Part shown: positions 62,147-64,000 of the stretch, piece by piece
Layout of the letters: each line of letters starts with the position of its first letter
How positions within the stretch are numbered: the stretch's first letter is position 1
Program-made: the position numbers and the translations under genes
Notes under the pieces: model-generated
The model's database searches: none
Told to the model about the DNA's origin: nothing
What the model saw: the letters and a program-made list of their open reading frames with translations, nothing else
From: a bacterium
GTDB taxonomy: Bacteria; Joyebacterota; Joyebacteria; Joyebacterales; Joyebacteraceae
NCBI GenBank assembly: GCA_025774935.1
Contig: JALGZK010000009.1
Coordinates: 30,401-94,400, forward strand
Reading direction: 5' to 3'
Length of the DNA: 64,000 nucleotides

Positions 62147-62264
62147 ACGGAGGCGATTTCGCTCGGGGCGGCACCGGACCTTCCGAAGTGACGTCCCGGG
62201 GCAGTCTCGCTCCCGGACCCCGTTCCGGGAGTACCTGCCTGAGCGCCGTCTGATGAAGAAGCGC

Positions 62265-62292
62265 TTGACTGGCGTTGTCACGCGGGTAAGAC
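62265..62292 (+). promoter_or_regulatory. Candidate promoter for the radical SAM gene
   Basis: TTGACT at 62265-62270, a 16-base spacer and TAAGAC at 62287-62292. The -10 is weak. Confidence 0.4.
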
Positions 62293-62386
62293 TTGAGATT
62301 CCATCCGGACATCTGTCCAATCGAACCCACCATCGGTTCCCTGGGGCACCTGCCCGGCTTCCACCGCTCACCTGTTGGGAGGCCGC

Positions 62387-63865
62387 ATGAACGCCCTGCT
62401 GATCTACCCCGAGGTCCCGGATACGTTCTGGAGCTTCAAGCACGCCTTAAGACTCATCCGCAAGAGAGCCGGTTCCCCTCCGCTCGGGCTTCTGACCGTC
62501 GCCGCCATGCTTCCAGACGACTGGGACCTCCGTCTCGTCGACCTGAACATTGGGCAGCTGGGCGATGACGACCTCGCGTGGGCCGACTGTGCCCTCGTGA
62601 GCGCCATGGTCGTCCAGAAGGAAGCGGCGCGTCGAGTCATCTCGCGCTGCAAGGCGGCCGGTCTCACGGTCATCGCCGGCGGTCCCCTCTTCACCTGCCC
62701 GGAAGGGGATATCCCGGAAGTCGACCACTTCGTTCTGAATGAGGCCGAGCGCACGCTTCCCTCGTTCCTCGCGGACTTCGCGGAGGGACGGGCGGAGCGT
62801 GTCTACAGGTCGGACGAGTTCGCCGATCTGCGGCAGACCCCGCCACCTCGATGGGACCTGATCGACGGGCGAGCGTACTCGTCGAGGAACATCCAGTATT
62901 CGCGTGGCTGTCCGTTTAACTGCGACTTCTGCAGTGTGACGGAGCTCTTCGGACACGCCTGGCGAACGAAATCCGCCGACCAGATCCTCGCCGAACTCGA
63001 CAGCCTCTACGGCGTGGGCTGGCGCGGGACCGTCGGGTTCGTCGACGACAACCTGATCGGGAACAAGGAGCTACTGCGGACCGAGCTCCTTCCGGCGCTC
63101 ATCGAGTGGCGGAAGGGCAAGTGGGGAATGACGTTCGGCACTCAGGTGACGATCGGTCTCGCGGACGACCCGGAGCTCATGGCTCTCATGGTGAAGGCGG
63201 GGTTCCAGACCGTATTCGTCGGGATCGAGAGCGTCGACGAGGGCGCCCTCACTGAGTGCAACAAGAAGCAGAACGAGAACCGCGACATGCTCGAGGACGT
63301 GAAGCGCATCCAGCGCGCCGGGCTCCAGGTGCAGGGAGGGTTCATCGTCGGATTCGACCACGACACGCCGGCGGTCTTCCAGAGGATGGCCGAGTTCATC
63401 CAGAGAAGCGGGATCACGACCGCGATGGTCGGGCTCCTGCAGGCGCCTGTGGGTACGAGTCTGTACAAGAGGCTCGAGCGCGAGGGGCGGATCAACAACC
63501 TCATGACCGGCGACAACACGGACGGCACGACGAACGTGGTGCCCGTCATGGGCCTCGAAGCCCTGCAGAAGGGATACCGGCAGATCCTGATGGATCTCTA
63601 CTCCCCGCGGAACTACTACAAGAGGCTGAGGACCTTCCTCCGGGAGTACCGGCCACCTCGCACGAGCGCCCGGCTCCGCGGGTGGCACATCCTCGCCTTC
63701 TTCCGCTCGCTGTACTACCTCGGCATCGTTGGGAAGGAGCGCTTCGAGTATCCGGGGCTCCTGCTCTGGACCCTCCTTAATCGACCGAAGGCGTTCCCGA
63801 CCGCGATCGTGCTCGCGATCTCCGGGTATCACTTCCGGAAGTGCGGGGAGCTCCTGGCTTCCTGA
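62387..63865 (+). CDS. B12-binding-domain radical SAM protein (DUF4070 type)
   Basis: 492 residues. The N-terminal cobalamin-binding-like Rossmann domain (about 1-140: 'ALLIYPEVPDTFWSF', 'PPLGLLTVAAMLP', 'VIAGGPLFT') precedes a radical SAM core with the cluster motif 'YSRGCPFNCDFCSVTELFG' (CxxxCxxC, about 176-183) and 'FVDDNLIGNK', 'TQVTIGLADDPELM', 'VFVGIESVDE' strands. The C-terminal region ('YSPRNYYKRLRTFL', 'YYLGIVGKERFEYP') resembles DUF4070. Relatives include HpnJ/HpnP-like hopanoid enzymes and other methylases. The ATG at 62387 has GGGAGG 4 bases upstream. The substrate is unknown. It is the last gene in the window. Confidence 0.92.
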   Translation: MNALLIYPEVPDTFWSFKHALRLIRKRAGSPPLGLLTVAAMLPDDWDLRLVDLNIGQLGDDDLAWADCALVSAMVVQKEAARRVISRCKAAGLTVIAGGPLFTCPEGDIPEVDHFVLNEAERTLPSFLADFAEGRAERVYRSDEFADLRQTPPPRWDLIDGRAYSSRNIQYSRGCPFNCDFCSVTELFGHAWRTKSADQILAELDSLYGVGWRGTVGFVDDNLIGNKELLRTELLPALIEWRKGKWGMTFGTQVTIGLADDPELMALMVKAGFQTVFVGIESVDEGALTECNKKQNENRDMLEDVKRIQRAGLQVQGGFIVGFDHDTPAVFQRMAEFIQRSGITTAMVGLLQAPVGTSLYKRLEREGRINNLMTGDNTDGTTNVVPVMGLEALQKGYRQILMDLYSPRNYYKRLRTFLREYRPPRTSARLRGWHILAFFRSLYYLGIVGKERFEYPGLLLWTLLNRPKAFPTAIVLAISGYHFRKCGELLAS

Positions 63866-63897
63866 GCATCTCCCCAGAAGCCGCAGACACCCGGAGT

Positions 63898-63941
63898 CCT
63901 GTGTTACACAGGGACCGAGTCGCCGCTCATTCCTGAGCGGC
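63898..63941 (+). terminator. Two small hairpins after the radical SAM gene
   Basis: CCTGTG-TTA-CACAGG (63898-63912) and GCCGCTCA-TTCC-TGAGCGGC (63922-63941). Neither has a T-run; together they may end the transcript. Confidence 0.4.
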
Positions 63942-64000
63942 AACCCCGAGTGAATGCTGTTCACCGCGCCGGGCCCTCGGACCCCTCTGCGTCCCCCTAA

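Overview
The window is GC-rich chromosomal DNA from a diderm bacterium, probably an uncultivated lineage near the FCB superphylum (the kind of genome seen in Candidatus Eisenbacteria, Krumholzibacteriota or Fermentibacterota). The main clue is seven secreted proteins that end in an FlgD-like/Por-type C-terminal domain (PNPF..., 'GRLVRTL', 'WDG.D..G..V.SGVYF'). Phylum assignment is inference from protein style only.

Layout. 1-12.4 kb is a compact housekeeping block on the + strand: asnA (5' end cut by the window edge), a membrane sulfatase-fold enzyme, butyrate kinase and phosphate butyryltransferase, tRNA-Leu, tig, clpP, lon, engB, a class V aminotransferase, tRNA-Lys, a zinc-ribbon protein and tRNA-Glu. 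From about 12.5 to 21.4 kb the DNA becomes loose and accessory: an RCC1-repeat protein, a lipoprotein, a fasciclin protein, a membrane protein, a kinase-like protein and an RRM protein are separated by long non-coding gaps. These gaps carry decayed copies of the 3' end of the tRNA-Glu gene, most of them followed directly by a hairpin, so this part looks like an island built at that tRNA. From 21.4 to 28 kb come a secreted MsrB-MsrA, a cupredoxin, an AhpD-like protein and two small secreted proteins. From 28.4 to 35.7 kb lie three Hanks-type Ser/Thr kinases: two carry a membrane segment and a TolB-like propeller, and one is fused to an alpha/beta hydrolase. From 35.8 to 62.1 kb is an exoprotein region: metallophosphoesterase, MBL hydrolase, LVIVD propeller, gingipain-like C25 protein, M6 protease, GH13 glucanase, beta-helix proteins, a cold-shock gene, a PEP-CTERM-type polysaccharide deacetylase, a DUF418 membrane protein and a secreted selenoprotein. 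The window closes with a B12/radical SAM protein.

Two results stand out. First, the gene at 58699-60729 is interrupted by one in-frame TGA at exactly the first cysteine position of a thioredoxin-fold CxxC (W-U-P-I-C). The TGA is followed at once by a hairpin with a GG apical loop 17 nt from the TGA, the geometry of a bacterial SECIS element. It reads as one 676-residue secreted selenoprotein. Second, six unrelated secreted proteins end in the same short peptide, about [ST]-W-[GS]-x-[IVL]-K-x-x-[YF]-R. None of the six has an FlgD-like tail and none of the FlgD-tailed proteins has the peptide, so the cell may use two exclusive C-terminal tags for exported proteins.
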